DNA of 64,000 bases from assembly GCF_020176695.1 (NCBI RefSeq), contig NZ_JAIWIA010000001.1, forward strand, positions 62,001 through 126,000, given 5' to 3'. How positions within the stretch are numbered: position 1 is the first letter of the stretch; each line of letters opens with the position of its first letter. The DNA is from Massilia sp. MS-15 (GTDB lineage Bacteria > Pseudomonadota > Gammaproteobacteria > Burkholderiales > Burkholderiaceae_D). Made by a program: the position numbers and the translations under genes. Under the pieces are notes generated by a model. The model ran no database searches and was not told the origin of the DNA. It worked only from the letters and a program-made list of their open reading frames with translations. Positions 25,001 to 34,115 of this stretch are shown here, piece after piece.

Positions 25001-25284
25001 AACTGCAGGCTGACCCGGGTCGAGCCGTTGCCGCTGTTCGAGGTCATTTCGTTCACGCCCGCGATCACGCCCAGCCTGCGCTCCAGCGGCGTGGCCACGC
25101 TCGATGCCATGGTTTCCGGGCTCGCGCCTGGCAGCGAGGCCGACACCGAGATGGTCGGGTAATCCACCTGCGGCAATGGCGACACCGGCAGCACGAAGAA
25201 GGCCGCGATGCCGGCCAGCGCCAGGCCGATCGTCAGCAGGACGGTCGCGATCGGGCGCTCGACGAAGGGGCGCGACAGGTTCAT
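22018..25284 (-). CDS. mdtC: RND efflux permease, MdtC-like
   Basis: Inner-membrane proton-driven permease of 1088 residues with two repeats of six helices and large periplasmic loops. The proton-relay Asp pair is in [13 protein letters not shown] (helix 4), and the conserved [18 protein letters not shown] lies in the second half. MdtB and MdtC form a mixed trimer in known pumps for novobiocin and bile salts, and the gene order here is the same. It overlaps both neighbours by four bases. Unlike its relatives it has a roughly 45-residue Gly/Ala/Ser-rich insertion near residues 776-822, in the second periplasmic loop. Confidence 0.88.
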   Translation of the reverse strand: MNLSRPFVERPIATVLLTIGLALAGIAAFFVLPVSPLPQVDYPTISVSASLPGASPETMASSVATPLERRLGVIAGVNEMTSNSGNGSTRVSLQFDLNRKIDSAAREVQAAINASRADLPATLRSNPTYRKANPSDAPVIILALTSRTRSPGQIYESVSNLVQQRLAQVKGVGEVEIGGGSLPAVRVELLPYALNKVGLSSEDVRAAIQSTNANRPKGAIEGAGNRFQIYSQPAGAANSGRPLAADYRDLVVAWRDGAAIRLRDVAEVIDGVENVNTLGLFNGEPAVIVLVTRQPDANVIETVDGVRALLPTLQAQLPGDVTLQVASDRTNSIRSSLHEIEFTLVLSILLVVLVVSVFLRSVRATIIPAVATIVSLLGTFGVMYLLGFSLNNLSLMALTVATGFVVDDAIVVLENTARHIEAGMDRMKAALLGAREVGFTVLSISLSLVAVFIPLLFMGGQVGRLFREFAVTLSAAVMISLVISLTTTPMMCAWLLRKEDKEKKPGVLARWSERGFGKVLRGYEHALDWALASKLLVMLILGFVVALNVYLFSAAPKGFFPQQDTGQLNGGIRADQSISFQAMQDKLRQLVNIIKRDPAVDTVVAFTGGGRAGGGFMFINLKPVAERAKGDTGQAVIARLRPRMARVTGVSIFLNPVQDLRMGGRSSNSTYQYTLKSDNAADLKQWATRLAESMKRQPALVDVDTDQAENGVETFVTIDKDTAARLGVGTRDVNNALYNNFGQRQVANIYDELNQYRVIMGVAQRYAQSPEALRDVYVPARGGGGGAAGAQASGGASGASSASSNLTAARDPASGAALSSSATTMVPLMALASFAESSTPTSVNHQDGELATTVSFNLADGYNLEDGQNAVKQAEADIAMPSNVRGSFEGTARAAQESSDEQPMLILAAIVVIYIVLGILYESLVHPVTVLSTLPSAGVGAVLALLMFDMEFSIIALIGVFLLIGIVKKNAILIIDFALEAERARGMSATAAVREACLLRFRPILMTTLAAALGALPLAIGFGEGSELRRPLGIAIIGGLVASQLLTLLTTPVVYVLLDKLRTKKPNEHELTRHAEGGDAAYPNTVQP

Positions 25285-28200
25285 GCGCCGACCCTCTCCG
25301 GCTTGTTCGGCGCTTTACCCGTCCGGCGCTGCGCCAGGCGATCAAACGCGAGGTAGATCACCGGCGTGGTAAACAGGGTCAGGAGCTGGCTCACGATCAG
25401 GCCGCCGAAGATCGCCAGGCCCAGCGGGCGGCGCAGCTCGGCGCCCTCGCCCGTGCCCAGCATCAGCGGCACGGCGGCGAACAGCGCGGCCAGCGTGGTC
25501 ATGATGATCGGGCGGAAGCGCAGCAGCGCGGCCTGGCGGATCGCGTCGAGCGGCGACTTGCCTTGGTCGCGCTCGGCCTCGATCGCGAAGTCGATCATCA
25601 TGATCGCGTTCTTCTTGACGATGCCGATCAGGAGGATGATGCCGATGATGCCGATCACGCCCAGCCCCTGCCCGGTCACCCACAGGGCCAGCAGCGCGCC
25701 CACGCCGGCCGAAGGCAGCGTGGACAGGATGGTGAGCGGATGCACATAGCTCTCGTACAGCACGCCCAGCACGATGTAGACGCAGACCACGGCCGCCAGG
25801 ATCAGCCACAGCTGGTTCGACAGCGAGGCCTGGTAGGCGCCGGAGGCGCCGAGGAAGGTCATGCTTACCGCGTTCGGCATCCTGATCTCTTCGGCGGCTG
25901 CGCGGATCGCGTCCACCGCGGTGCCGAGCGAGACGCCCGGTGCGGTGTCGAAGCCGACGGTGGCGGCCGGGTACTGGGCCACGTGGGTGACCTGCAGCGG
26001 CGCTTCGGCTTCGCGGATGGTGGCCACCGCGGACAGCGGGGTCGGCTGGCCGGAAGCCGTACGCAACTGTAGCCGGGACAACGCCGCCAGGGACATCGCT
26101 TCATCCTGCCGGGCCTCGAGGATCACGCGGTACTGGTTGGTCTCGGTGAAGATGGTCGAGACGATGCGCTGCCCGAAGGCGCTATAGAGGGCGTCGTCGA
26201 TCGAGGCCGCCGTAATGCCAAGGCGCGAAGCAGTATCGCGGTCGATGTCGATGTAGGCGGCGCTGCCGCGCGCGCCGGCGTCGGTGGTGGCGTTGCGCAC
26301 CTCCTTCGTGTTCGCCAACCGGGCTACCAGTTTCCTCGCCCATTCGTTCACGGTGGCGCTGTCGGCCCCCTCGATCGACAGGCGGTACTGGGTCGGGCCG
26401 CTCTCGGCGTCGATGGTCAGGTCCTGGGTCGGCTGCAGGAACATGCTGACGCCGGCCACGCTGGCCACCCTGCTGCGCAGCCGGTTCATGATCGCTTCCT
26501 GGTCGCCGCGCTCATCATCCTTCAGGTTGATCAGCATGGTGCCGTTGTTGAGCATGGTGTTGTTGGCCGCGTCCACGCCCACGTAGGAGCTGAGCGAGGC
26601 GACCGCGGGGTCCTTCAGCACTTCGGCGGCGGCCGCCTGCTGCAGCCTGGCCATCTCGGCATACGAGATCGACTGGCGCGCCTGCAGGCGTGCCTGCAAC
26701 TGGCCGGTGTCCTGGGTCGGGAACAGGCCTTTCGGGATCACCACCCACAGCAGCGCGGTCAGCACCAGGGTCGCCAGCGCCACCAGCAGGGTCAGGCCCT
26801 GGCGCGCCAGCACCCAGCCCAGCGCCACGTCGTATTTCCGGATCACGCGCTCGAAGAAGTCCTGGGATGTTCGCGCGAAGCGGCTGGGGCGCTCGTCTTC
26901 ATGGCGCTTGAGCCAGCGCGCCGACATCATCGGCACCAGGGTCAGCGACACCACCATCGAGATCAGGATGGTCACGGCGAGGGTCACTGCGAATTCGCGG
27001 AACAGGCGGCCGACCACGTCGCCCATGAACAGCAGCGGAATCAGGACCGCGATCAGGGACACGGTCAGCGAGATGATGGTGAAACCGATCTGGGTCGCGC
27101 CCTTGAGGCTGGCGGCCATCGTCGTTTCGCCTTCCTCGATGTAGCGCGCGATGTTCTCGATCATGACGATGGCGTCGTCCACCACGAAACCGGTGGCGAT
27201 CGTCAGCGCCATCAGCGACAGGTTGTTCAGGCTGTAGCCCATCAGGTACATGATGCCGAAGGTGCCGACCAGCGAAATCGGCACGGCCAGGCTGGCGATC
27301 ACGGTGGCGCGCAGGCTGTGCAGGAAGGCGAAGATCACCAGCACCACCAGTACCACGGCCAGCAACAGCTCGATCTGCACGTGCTTGACCGAGGCGCGGA
27401 TACCGGCGGTGCGGTCGCTCAGCACGTCCATGCGCACCGAGCTAGGTAAGCCGGCCTGCAGCTCCGGCAGGCGCTCCTTGATGCCGTCCACGGTGGCGAT
27501 CACGTTGGCGCCCGGCTGGCGCTGCACGTTCAGGATGATGGCCGGCTTCATGTTGGCCCAGGCGCCGATGCGCACGTTCTCGGCGCTGTCGACCACGCGC
27601 GCCACATCTTTCAAGCGCACCGGGGCGCCATTGCGGTAACTGACGATCAGGTCCTGGTAGTCCTCGACCGCCAGCAGCTGGTCGTTGGCATTGATGGCAT
27701 AGGAACGTGTCGGGCCGTCGAAATTGCCCTTGGCGCTGTTCGCATTGGCCGCCGTGATGGCGGAGCGCAAGCTGTCCAGGCCCAGGCCATAGGAAGCCAA
27801 AGCCTCGGTATCGGCCTGGATCCGCACCGCCGGCCGCTGGCCGCCGGATAGCGTCACCAGCCCCACACCCGAGACCTGGCTGATCTTCAGGGCCAGGCGG
27901 GTATTGACCAGGTTCTGGACTTCGGTGAGCGGCAGCGTATCGGAGGTGATGGCCAGGGTCAGCACCGGCGCGTCGGCGGGATTGACCTTGGCATAGACCG
28001 GCGGTGCCGGCAGGTCGGTCGGCAGCAGCGAGCCGCCGGCATTGATCGCGGCCTGCACTTCCTGCTCGGCCACGTCAAGGGTCTGGCCCAGGCCGAACTG
28101 CAGCGTGATGACCGAGACTCCGGAGGCGCTGGTGGAGCTCATGCGCGTCAGGCCAGACATCTGGCCAAACTGGCGCTCGAGGGGCGCGGTGACGGTGCGC

Positions 28201-28379
28201 GCCATGACTTCCGGACTGGCGCCCGGGTACAGGGTCTGCACCTGGATGGTCGGGAAGTCCACCTGCGGCAGCGCCGACAGCGGCAGGAAGCGGTAGCCGA
28301 CCAGACCGGACAGCACGATGGCCAGCATCAGGAGGGCCGTTGCGACCGGGCGCTTGATGAAGGGGGCGGAGGGGCTCAT
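25281..28379 (-). CDS. mdtB: RND efflux permease, MdtB-like
   Basis: Permease of 1032 residues, the usual length for the family, paired with the MdtC-like protein. It has the N-terminal [20 protein letters not shown], the helix 4 Asp pair in [13 protein letters not shown], and [18 protein letters not shown] in the second repeat. The stop overlaps the start of the following permease gene (ATGA). A 107-bp gap separates it from the upstream adaptor gene and contains a palindromic repeat element (28418-28450), which could affect relative expression of adaptor and permeases through mRNA processing. Confidence 0.88.
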   Translation of the reverse strand: MSPSAPFIKRPVATALLMLAIVLSGLVGYRFLPLSALPQVDFPTIQVQTLYPGASPEVMARTVTAPLERQFGQMSGLTRMSSTSASGVSVITLQFGLGQTLDVAEQEVQAAINAGGSLLPTDLPAPPVYAKVNPADAPVLTLAITSDTLPLTEVQNLVNTRLALKISQVSGVGLVTLSGGQRPAVRIQADTEALASYGLGLDSLRSAITAANANSAKGNFDGPTRSYAINANDQLLAVEDYQDLIVSYRNGAPVRLKDVARVVDSAENVRIGAWANMKPAIILNVQRQPGANVIATVDGIKERLPELQAGLPSSVRMDVLSDRTAGIRASVKHVQIELLLAVVLVVLVIFAFLHSLRATVIASLAVPISLVGTFGIMYLMGYSLNNLSLMALTIATGFVVDDAIVMIENIARYIEEGETTMAASLKGATQIGFTIISLTVSLIAVLIPLLFMGDVVGRLFREFAVTLAVTILISMVVSLTLVPMMSARWLKRHEDERPSRFARTSQDFFERVIRKYDVALGWVLARQGLTLLVALATLVLTALLWVVIPKGLFPTQDTGQLQARLQARQSISYAEMARLQQAAAAEVLKDPAVASLSSYVGVDAANNTMLNNGTMLINLKDDERGDQEAIMNRLRSRVASVAGVSMFLQPTQDLTIDAESGPTQYRLSIEGADSATVNEWARKLVARLANTKEVRNATTDAGARGSAAYIDIDRDTASRLGITAASIDDALYSAFGQRIVSTIFTETNQYRVILEARQDEAMSLAALSRLQLRTASGQPTPLSAVATIREAEAPLQVTHVAQYPAATVGFDTAPGVSLGTAVDAIRAAAEEIRMPNAVSMTFLGASGAYQASLSNQLWLILAAVVCVYIVLGVLYESYVHPLTILSTLPSAGVGALLALWVTGQGLGVIGIIGIILLIGIVKKNAIMMIDFAIEAERDQGKSPLDAIRQAALLRFRPIIMTTLAALFAAVPLMLGTGEGAELRRPLGLAIFGGLIVSQLLTLFTTPVIYLAFDRLAQRRTGKAPNKPERVGA

Positions 28380-28417
28380 TGGATTCTCGCTCGGGCCGCG
28401 TCAGTGCAAGCGTGGCC

Positions 28418-28450
28418 TGGACGCGTGGGCGGGAGACCCGCCCACCCTAC
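28418..28450. repeat. REP-like palindromic element, copy 1
   Basis: The element begins TGGACGCGTGGGCGGG and ends CCCGCCCACCCTAC. Its arms GTGGGCGGG (28425-28433) and CCCGCCCAC (28437-28445) form a perfect 9-bp stem with a 3-base loop. It sits between the adaptor and permease genes of the efflux operon. A second copy with a compensatory change in the arms is at 50789-50820. Confidence 0.75.
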
Positions 28451-28486
28451 GATTCGGCGATGACCGTAGCGGACAACGCAGGTGAA

Positions 28487-29827
28487 TCATTGCTGCGCTC
28501 CCTGGCGTTGACGACGCCCCTCGCCCTGCTGTCCACCTGCGCGCGCACCTTGCGGGCGCTCGCCCGGCAGCGTCACCCTGGCGCCATCGCGCAGGCGGTC
28601 CGCACCTTCCGTGATCACCTGCTCGCCCACCTTCAGCCCGGTCTTGATCTGCACCTTGTCCACCGTCGCCTGCCCGCGCGTCACCGCGCGCTGCGACACC
28701 GTCTTGTCCTGCGGGTTCAGTACGTACACGAAGTCGCCGTTGGCGCCGTGGCGCAGCGCAGTCACCGGCACCACCACGGCGTCTTCGACCGTGTCCATTT
28801 GCAGGCGCAGGTTGACGAACTGGCTGGGGAACAGCTTGTTGTCGGCGTTCGCGAAGCGCGCCTTGGCGCGCACGGTCCCGGTCTGCACGTCGACCTGGTT
28901 GTCGAGGGCGATGAAACTGCCGCTGGCCAGGGCCTCGCTGCGGGTACGGTCGAGGGCCGTCGCCGGCAGCTTCGCGCCCTGGGCGATGCGTCCCTGCAGG
29001 GCCGGCACCTGGTCCTGGGGCACGGTGAATTCGACGTCGATCGGCGCCAGCTGGGTGATCACCGCCACGCCGTTCGCGTCGCCGGTGTTCACCAGGTTGC
29101 CGATGTCGACGGTGCGCAGGCCCACCCGTCCGGAAATGGGCGCCTTGACCTGGGTGTAGCCGACGTTCAGCCGCGCCACGCCCTCGGCCGCGCGGTCGGT
29201 CATGACCGTGCCTTCGAGTTGCTTGACCAGGGCCGCCTGGGTATCGACTTCCTGGCGCGCGATCGATTCCTGCTCCAGCAGCGTGCGGTAGCGCGACAGC
29301 AGCAGGCGGGCGTTCTCGAGCTGGGCCTCGTCGCGCTGGCGCTGACCACGCGCCTGCAGCAGCGCCATCTCGAACGGACGCGCATCGATCGTGGCCAGCA
29401 CCTGGCCGGCCTTGACCGCCTGCCCTTCGCTGAACAGGATCTTCTGGACCACGCCCGAGACCTGCGGACGCACGGTGGCCGTGGCGGCCGGCACCACGGT
29501 GCCGAGCGCGTCGAGCTGGATCGGGATATCAACCTGTTCGGCGGTGGCAACGCCGACCGTGGTGGCCGGTGCGCCGCGCCCGCCCCGTCCACCGCCGCCT
29601 CCGCCGCCTCCGCCGCCACCCGGTCCGCCTCCGGCGCGGGCACCGGGCGCGCCCGGCGGGCCGCCGGCGCCGCCGCCGGCCGGCTGGTGCGTCAGGCGCC
29701 AGGCCAGCAGGGCCAGGCCGATCATGGCCAGCACGGCGATGGCGGTACCGAGCAGGCGTTTGCGGCGCGCGGGTGGCGCTGGCGGCGGGCTCGTGAGGGC
29801 GGACTTGGGAGGGGCGTTCGGATCCAT
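28487..29827 (-). CDS. mdtA: RND efflux periplasmic adaptor, MdtA-like
   Basis: Membrane-fusion protein of 446 residues. An N-terminal membrane anchor lies at about residues 22-43, followed by a Gly-rich linker (a run of eleven Gly with Arg-Gly repeats, about residues 50-85). Then come the biotinyl-lipoyl barrel (RPQVSGVVQKILFSEGQAVK), an alpha hairpin (about 150-210), VKAPISGRVGLR and the beta-barrel domain. The C-terminus is Arg/Gln-rich. It bridges the MdtB/MdtC pump and the outer membrane factor and is the first gene of the operon. No local regulator gene is seen. A palindrome upstream (29909-29922) is a candidate operator. Confidence 0.88.
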   Translation of the reverse strand: MDPNAPPKSALTSPPPAPPARRKRLLGTAIAVLAMIGLALLAWRLTHQPAGGGAGGPPGAPGARAGGGPGGGGGGGGGGGRGGRGAPATTVGVATAEQVDIPIQLDALGTVVPAATATVRPQVSGVVQKILFSEGQAVKAGQVLATIDARPFEMALLQARGQRQRDEAQLENARLLLSRYRTLLEQESIARQEVDTQAALVKQLEGTVMTDRAAEGVARLNVGYTQVKAPISGRVGLRTVDIGNLVNTGDANGVAVITQLAPIDVEFTVPQDQVPALQGRIAQGAKLPATALDRTRSEALASGSFIALDNQVDVQTGTVRAKARFANADNKLFPSQFVNLRLQMDTVEDAVVVPVTALRHGANGDFVYVLNPQDKTVSQRAVTRGQATVDKVQIKTGLKVGEQVITEGADRLRDGARVTLPGERPQGARAGGQQGEGRRQRQGAQQ

Positions 29828-29908
29828 GCTCTACCTTGTTCTTTTGGCCAGGATGATGTGCAGATAAGTGGCAAAAAGAGTAGCACGGCGGACCCGGCCA
29901 ATATGTTT

Positions 29909-29922
29909 CGTAACGTACATTA
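29909..29922. promoter_or_regulatory. Palindrome upstream of the efflux operon
   Basis: GTAACGTACATTAC is a near-perfect dyad (one mismatched pair) 82-95 bases before the mdtA-like start. It sits in an AT-richer stretch that probably holds the promoter. The regulator is unknown; an OmpR-type or TetR-type site are both possible. Confidence 0.35.
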
Positions 29923-30004
29923 CTGGGCCCATCCTGCAGCATGCTGTTACATGACCGGGTCAGGCCTGGGCCGCGTTTTATCGGCAATCCCCCGCGCGCC
30001 AACG

Positions 30005-30040
30005 CAAAACGGGTACGGAATCGCTTCCGTACCCGTTTTG
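30005..30040. terminator. Bidirectional-looking terminator between sppA and the efflux operon
   Basis: CAAAACGGGTACGGAA and TTCCGTACCCGTTTTG form a perfect 16-bp stem around TCGC, with an A run before and a T run after on either strand. It lies 39 bases past the sppA stop, so it ends sppA transcription before the efflux promoter. Confidence 0.85.
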
Positions 30041-30078
30041 CCGATGTTGCAAGCAGTTACAAACCTGCTACAAATGCC

Positions 30079-31935
30079 TCATGGCGTGGCGCACAGGCAG
30101 TGGGTCACGGCCGCGAAGGGCTTGCGGCCGTCGGCCACGTCCTTTAGCCAGGCCATGTCCTGCGCCACCTGGGCGACCGGGCCGGCCGGCAGCGCCGCGT
30201 CCATCAGGCCCAGCCTGACCTGGATGTTGACGGCCTGGGCGGTCGACGCACCCATCATGTTCAGGAAGCGCTCGAGGCGGCCGACCGGACGCTCGACGTA
30301 GGCGACCCGGTAGTCGCCGCCCAGCTTCGCGCGCCTGGCGGCCGAGGCCAGCGCATCGCCGTAGCCGCCGAGGCGGTCGACCAGGCCACGCTCCTTTGCC
30401 TGGGCGCCGGTCCAGACCCGGCCCTGCCCGACGGCGTCGATCCTGGCCACCGTGGTCTTGCGCGCCTGCGCGGCCTTGCTGGTGAACTCGCCATACACGT
30501 GGTCGATGCTGCTCTGGATCAGGCGCGCGAAGCGCGGGTCGAGTGGGCGCAGCGGGTTATAGGCGTCGGCCAGCCAGGTGGTGGTGACGCCGGCCGTGTG
30601 GATGCCCAGCTTGTCGCCGATCTTTTCCGCGGTCGGCAGGATGGTGAACACACCGATCGAACCGGTGATGGTGGCCGGGTCGGCGATGACCTCGTCAGCC
30701 GCCATCGAGATCCAGTAGCCGCCCGAAGCCGCCACGCTGCCCATCGACACGACCACCGGCTTGCCGGCGGCGCGCGTCAGCTCCAGTTCGCGGCGGATGA
30801 GTTCCGAGCCATAGGCGCTGCCGCCGGGAGAGTCGACCCGCAGCACCACGGCCTTGATCTCGTCGTCCTCGCGTGCCTGGCGGATCAGCTTGGCGGTGGT
30901 GACGCCGCCCACCGTGTCCGGACCGCTGCTGCCCTCGGTGATATTGCCGGCCGCGACGATCACGCCGACCGCATCGCCGAACACGCGCGGCTGGTGGCGC
31001 TCCAGGTAGTCGTGGAAGCCGATCTGGCGGAAGGACTTGATCCGGTCGTCATAGGCGCCGCGCTTGACCATCAGCGCGCGCAGCTGGTCGATGGTCTTGA
31101 CGCCATCGACCAGGCGCCCCTGCTGGGCCACGCGCGCGGCGCTGCCGCCCAGGCTCTCCATCTGCAGCGGCAGGGTATCGATCCATTCGGCCAGTTGGCC
31201 GGCGCGCAGCTTGCGGTTCTTTTCGACCTGCGCCGTGTAGTCCTGCCACAGGGCGTTGTACAGGTAGCTGTCGGCCTCGGTCGCTGCCTCGGACGGGCCG
31301 TTGGCGATATAGGGTTCGGCGAAGCTCTTGTAGGTGCCGACCTTGATCAGGTTGACCGTCACGCCCAGCTTGTCGAGGGCATCGCGGTAGTAGTTGCGGC
31401 GCGCGCCGAAACCCTCGATCAGCACCATCCCCATCGGGTGCACATAGACTTCATTGGCATGCGAGGCGAGCAGGTAGCGCTTCTGGTCGTAGCTGCCGCC
31501 CCAGGCCACCACCTTCTTGCCGGCCGCCTTGACCCGGTCGATCGCCGCGCCGACTTCGCGCAGCTGGGCCAGGCCGCCGCCGTTGAACTGGTCGAGCAGC
31601 AGCACCACGCTGCCGATGCTCTTGTCTTTCGCGGCGGCGTCGAGCACGGTAAGCAGGTCGCGCAGCCGCACGCTGCGCTTGCTGTCGCCGGCCACCGAGT
31701 CCAGCAGCGCATCCTCGAAGCTCGACTGGTACTGCTCGACCAGGTCACCCTTCAGGTCCAGCACCAGGGCGGTCCTGGCGCCGATCGGCGTGACGCCGCC
31801 CGAACTCATGACCGCCACAACGAAGATCACGAACAGCAGGAACAGCAGGTTCATGAAGGTGCGGCGCGAAACGTCGACCGCGCGCCATAACATGGCGAAG
31901 CCGCGCCGCAGCGCGCCCAGGGGTTTGAATGCCAT
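30079..31935 (-). CDS. sppA: Signal peptide peptidase SppA, long form
   Basis: Membrane-anchored serine protease of 618 residues with two ClpP-like repeats, the length of the Escherichia coli enzyme. It has an N-terminal membrane helix (about 27-45), the catalytic Lys203 in GTYKSFAEPY of the first half, and the nucleophile Ser404 in SMGSVAASGGYW of the second half, so the Ser-Lys dyad is complete. It degrades cleaved signal peptides in the inner membrane. The start at ATG 31935 follows ACGGAG. A sodium:solute symporter gene lies 43 bases upstream on the same strand and may share the transcript. Transcription ends at the strong hairpin at 30005. Confidence 0.9.
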   Translation of the reverse strand: MAFKPLGALRRGFAMLWRAVDVSRRTFMNLLFLLFVIFVVAVMSSGGVTPIGARTALVLDLKGDLVEQYQSSFEDALLDSVAGDSKRSVRLRDLLTVLDAAAKDKSIGSVVLLLDQFNGGGLAQLREVGAAIDRVKAAGKKVVAWGGSYDQKRYLLASHANEVYVHPMGMVLIEGFGARRNYYRDALDKLGVTVNLIKVGTYKSFAEPYIANGPSEAATEADSYLYNALWQDYTAQVEKNRKLRAGQLAEWIDTLPLQMESLGGSAARVAQQGRLVDGVKTIDQLRALMVKRGAYDDRIKSFRQIGFHDYLERHQPRVFGDAVGVIVAAGNITEGSSGPDTVGGVTTAKLIRQAREDDEIKAVVLRVDSPGGSAYGSELIRRELELTRAAGKPVVVSMGSVAASGGYWISMAADEVIADPATITGSIGVFTILPTAEKIGDKLGIHTAGVTTTWLADAYNPLRPLDPRFARLIQSSIDHVYGEFTSKAAQARKTTVARIDAVGQGRVWTGAQAKERGLVDRLGGYGDALASAARRAKLGGDYRVAYVERPVGRLERFLNMMGASTAQAVNIQVRLGLMDAALPAGPVAQVAQDMAWLKDVADGRKPFAAVTHCLCATP

Positions 31936-31978
31936 CGGAACTCCGTTGATCAGTAGTGTCAGCGCCTTCCAGGGCGGC

Positions 31979-33448
31979 TCAGGCCGCGACTGCGGCGCTG
32001 CCCGCCTTTTCCTTGTGCGAGATTGCGAACAGGCCGGCATAGACGAGTATGCCATTTACCATGAGCAATTCCAGCCCAAGACGGTAGGAACCGAACAGGT
32101 GTTCCTGATTGTACTCAAGGAGTGCGCAAAGAATCGGCGCGCCGATCGTAATGTACGGCACCAGGCGGTCGGTCACGCCGCGGCGGGTCAGCATGCCGAA
32201 GGCGAACAGGCCGAGCAGCGGACCATAGGTGTAGGCCGCCAGCTTGAGGATCACCACGATCATGCTCGGGTTGTCGGCCGCCTTGAAGCCCAGCACCATG
32301 AACAGGAACAGGCCGGCGAAGCCCAGGTGCACGCGGCGGCGCAGGCGCTCCTTGGCCGCTTCGGTCAGGTCGCTGCGGCGCTTGATGCCCAGCAGGTCGA
32401 TGCAGGTCGACGAGGTCAGCGCCGTGATCGCGCCGTCGGCGCTGGGGAACAGGGCCGAGATCAGCGCGATCAGGAACACGACCTGCAGCGCCGCCGGCAG
32501 GTGACCCATCACCACGGCCGGGAAGATCTTGTCGCCGCTCGCCGTGACGCCCGCGATTGGCGCGTACAGGTACAGCAGGCCGCCCAGGAACAGGAAGGAG
32601 AGCAGCACCACGACCAGCACCGCGGTCAGGGTCAGCATGTTCTTCTGCGAATCCTTCAGCGTCTTGACCGAGATCGTCTTCTGCATCATTTCCTGGTCCA
32701 TGCCGGTCATCGTGATCGTGATCAGGGCACCGGCGATGATCTGCTTGAGCCAGAAATTGGGGCTGTCCGGATCGTGCGTGAAGATCCTGGCCAGGCCTTG
32801 CGACTGCATCTGGTTCAGGCTTTCCGGCACCGACATGTTCAGTTCGCCCAGCAGGATCCAGACGCACGCGAACAGGCCGAACAGCATGGCGCTGGTCTGC
32901 AGGGTGTCGGTCCAGACGATGGTCTTGACGCCGCCCTTGTAGGTATACAGCAGGATCATGGCCAGCACGACAAGGGTGCTGAGCCAGAACGGGATGCCGA
33001 GGCTGTCGAGGATGATCGCCTGCAGGATGTTCACCACCAGGTACAGCCGCGCGGTGGCGCCGAGCAGGCGCGAAATAATGAAGAAGCCCGCCCCGCTCTG
33101 GTAGGCGCGCCGGCCGAGGCGCACGTCGAGGTAGTGGTAGATCGAGGTCAGCTGCAGGCGGTAATACAGCGGCAGCAGCACGTAGGCCACGGCGATGTAG
33201 CCGATCACGTAGCCGATCACGATCTGGGCATAGCCGAAGCCGTCGGCGCCGACCGCGCCCGGCACGCTCACGAAGGTCACGCCCGACAGGGTGGTGCCGA
33301 CCATGCCGAAGGCGACCAGCATCCAGTTGCTGCTCTTGTTACCGATGAAGAAGCTGTCGTTGTTGGCGTTGCGGGAGGTGGCCCAGGCCACGCCGAGCAG
33401 GAGTGCGAAATAGGCGATGAGGATGGCGAAGAGAAGTGCCGGAGACAT
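31979..33448 (-). CDS. Sodium:solute symporter family protein
   Basis: Inner-membrane carrier of 489 residues with about 13 predicted helices, of the SSS (LeuT-fold) family. The first helices contain GMVGTTLSGVTFVSVPGAVG, matching the family's unwound helix 1 region, and the family signature-like stretch AGLFLFMVLGFKAADNPSMI occurs later. Substrates in the family include sugars, proline, pantothenate and short organic acids; nothing here decides among them. It probably forms a transcription unit with sppA downstream. The 111-bp gap upstream to the small exported protein gene shows no clear terminator. Confidence 0.82.
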   Translation of the reverse strand: MSPALLFAILIAYFALLLGVAWATSRNANNDSFFIGNKSSNWMLVAFGMVGTTLSGVTFVSVPGAVGADGFGYAQIVIGYVIGYIAVAYVLLPLYYRLQLTSIYHYLDVRLGRRAYQSGAGFFIISRLLGATARLYLVVNILQAIILDSLGIPFWLSTLVVLAMILLYTYKGGVKTIVWTDTLQTSAMLFGLFACVWILLGELNMSVPESLNQMQSQGLARIFTHDPDSPNFWLKQIIAGALITITMTGMDQEMMQKTISVKTLKDSQKNMLTLTAVLVVVLLSFLFLGGLLYLYAPIAGVTASGDKIFPAVVMGHLPAALQVVFLIALISALFPSADGAITALTSSTCIDLLGIKRRSDLTEAAKERLRRRVHLGFAGLFLFMVLGFKAADNPSMIVVILKLAAYTYGPLLGLFAFGMLTRRGVTDRLVPYITIGAPILCALLEYNQEHLFGSYRLGLELLMVNGILVYAGLFAISHKEKAGSAAVAA

Positions 33449-33559
33449 GGGATTCCAGTGCGGTTGTCGTTTCGCCCAGCAATATACACCGAAGCCAGGC
33501 TAGCGGAAACGCCGCAAACGGCGGGCACGCATAACGCAGGGTGATGGCGCCGGCCTGGC

Positions 33560-33976
33560 TTAGGCTTCTTCGCCGCGCACCCGCTCGAAGGGGCCGATGC
33601 AGGTATTCATGGTCTCGTCCGCGCACATCAGGAACAGCTTGCCCGACGGGTGGAAGCGGATGAAATTGGTGGCCGTGGCGCCGGGCTTCATGACCGCGCC
33701 CGCGCAATCCTTCTTGCCATTGTCCTTGACCACGCGGTCTTCCAGCCGGTAGACGCCCTTGGCGCTGGGCCTGGCCGGGATCCGGTACTCGCTTTCCGAG
33801 ATTTCCTCGGCGCTGGTGACCAGGGTGGTGCCGTCGCCGCGGAAACGGTAGGTTTCGGAACAGCCGAGCTCGGGCAGGTTCAGTTTCCAGATGCCGAGGA
33901 TGGGGTGGTCGGCCGGCGGCGCGGCCTCTGCGATGTTGAGGGCTGACAGCATCAACATTCCGGCAAGCATACGCAT
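33560..33976 (-). CDS. Hypothetical exported protein
   Basis: Protein of 138 residues with a signal peptide (MRMLAGMLMLSALNIAEA) and perfect AAGGAG before the ATG at 33976. The mature part begins HPILGIWKLNLPELGCSETY and has four Cys (in LGCSETY, KKDCAG, FLMCADE and NTCIGP), consistent with two disulfides in the periplasm. The compact, beta-rich 'GIWKLN...Y..F..DG' style resembles lipocalin-like small domains, but no family is firmly recognised. It lies alone on the minus strand between the symporter and the NYN protein genes. Confidence 0.65.
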   Translation of the reverse strand: MRMLAGMLMLSALNIAEAAPPADHPILGIWKLNLPELGCSETYRFRGDGTTLVTSAEEISESEYRIPARPSAKGVYRLEDRVVKDNGKKDCAGAVMKPGATATNFIRFHPSGKLFLMCADETMNTCIGPFERVRGEEA

Positions 33977-34115
33977 GGCAGCTCCTTCGCACGTCGCGCC
34001 AGCCACGGCGGCCGCCACGGCAGGCCCGCGCCTGCGGGCGGTGTCATTATTGCAGCAGCGGCGCGCGCACGTCGCACGCGTCGCCGCCGCAATTGCCTGG
34101 CGTATTGCAGGCTTG

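Noticed and set aside
29580..29655. GCC/CCG-rich tract as a separate repeat or a sequencing artefact
   Set aside because: It is in frame and encodes the poly-Gly linker of the efflux adaptor, a plausible flexible segment.
30005..30040. Mobile-element inverted repeat or attachment site
   Set aside because: The stem is followed by a T run and sits at a gene end, so a terminator explains it fully.
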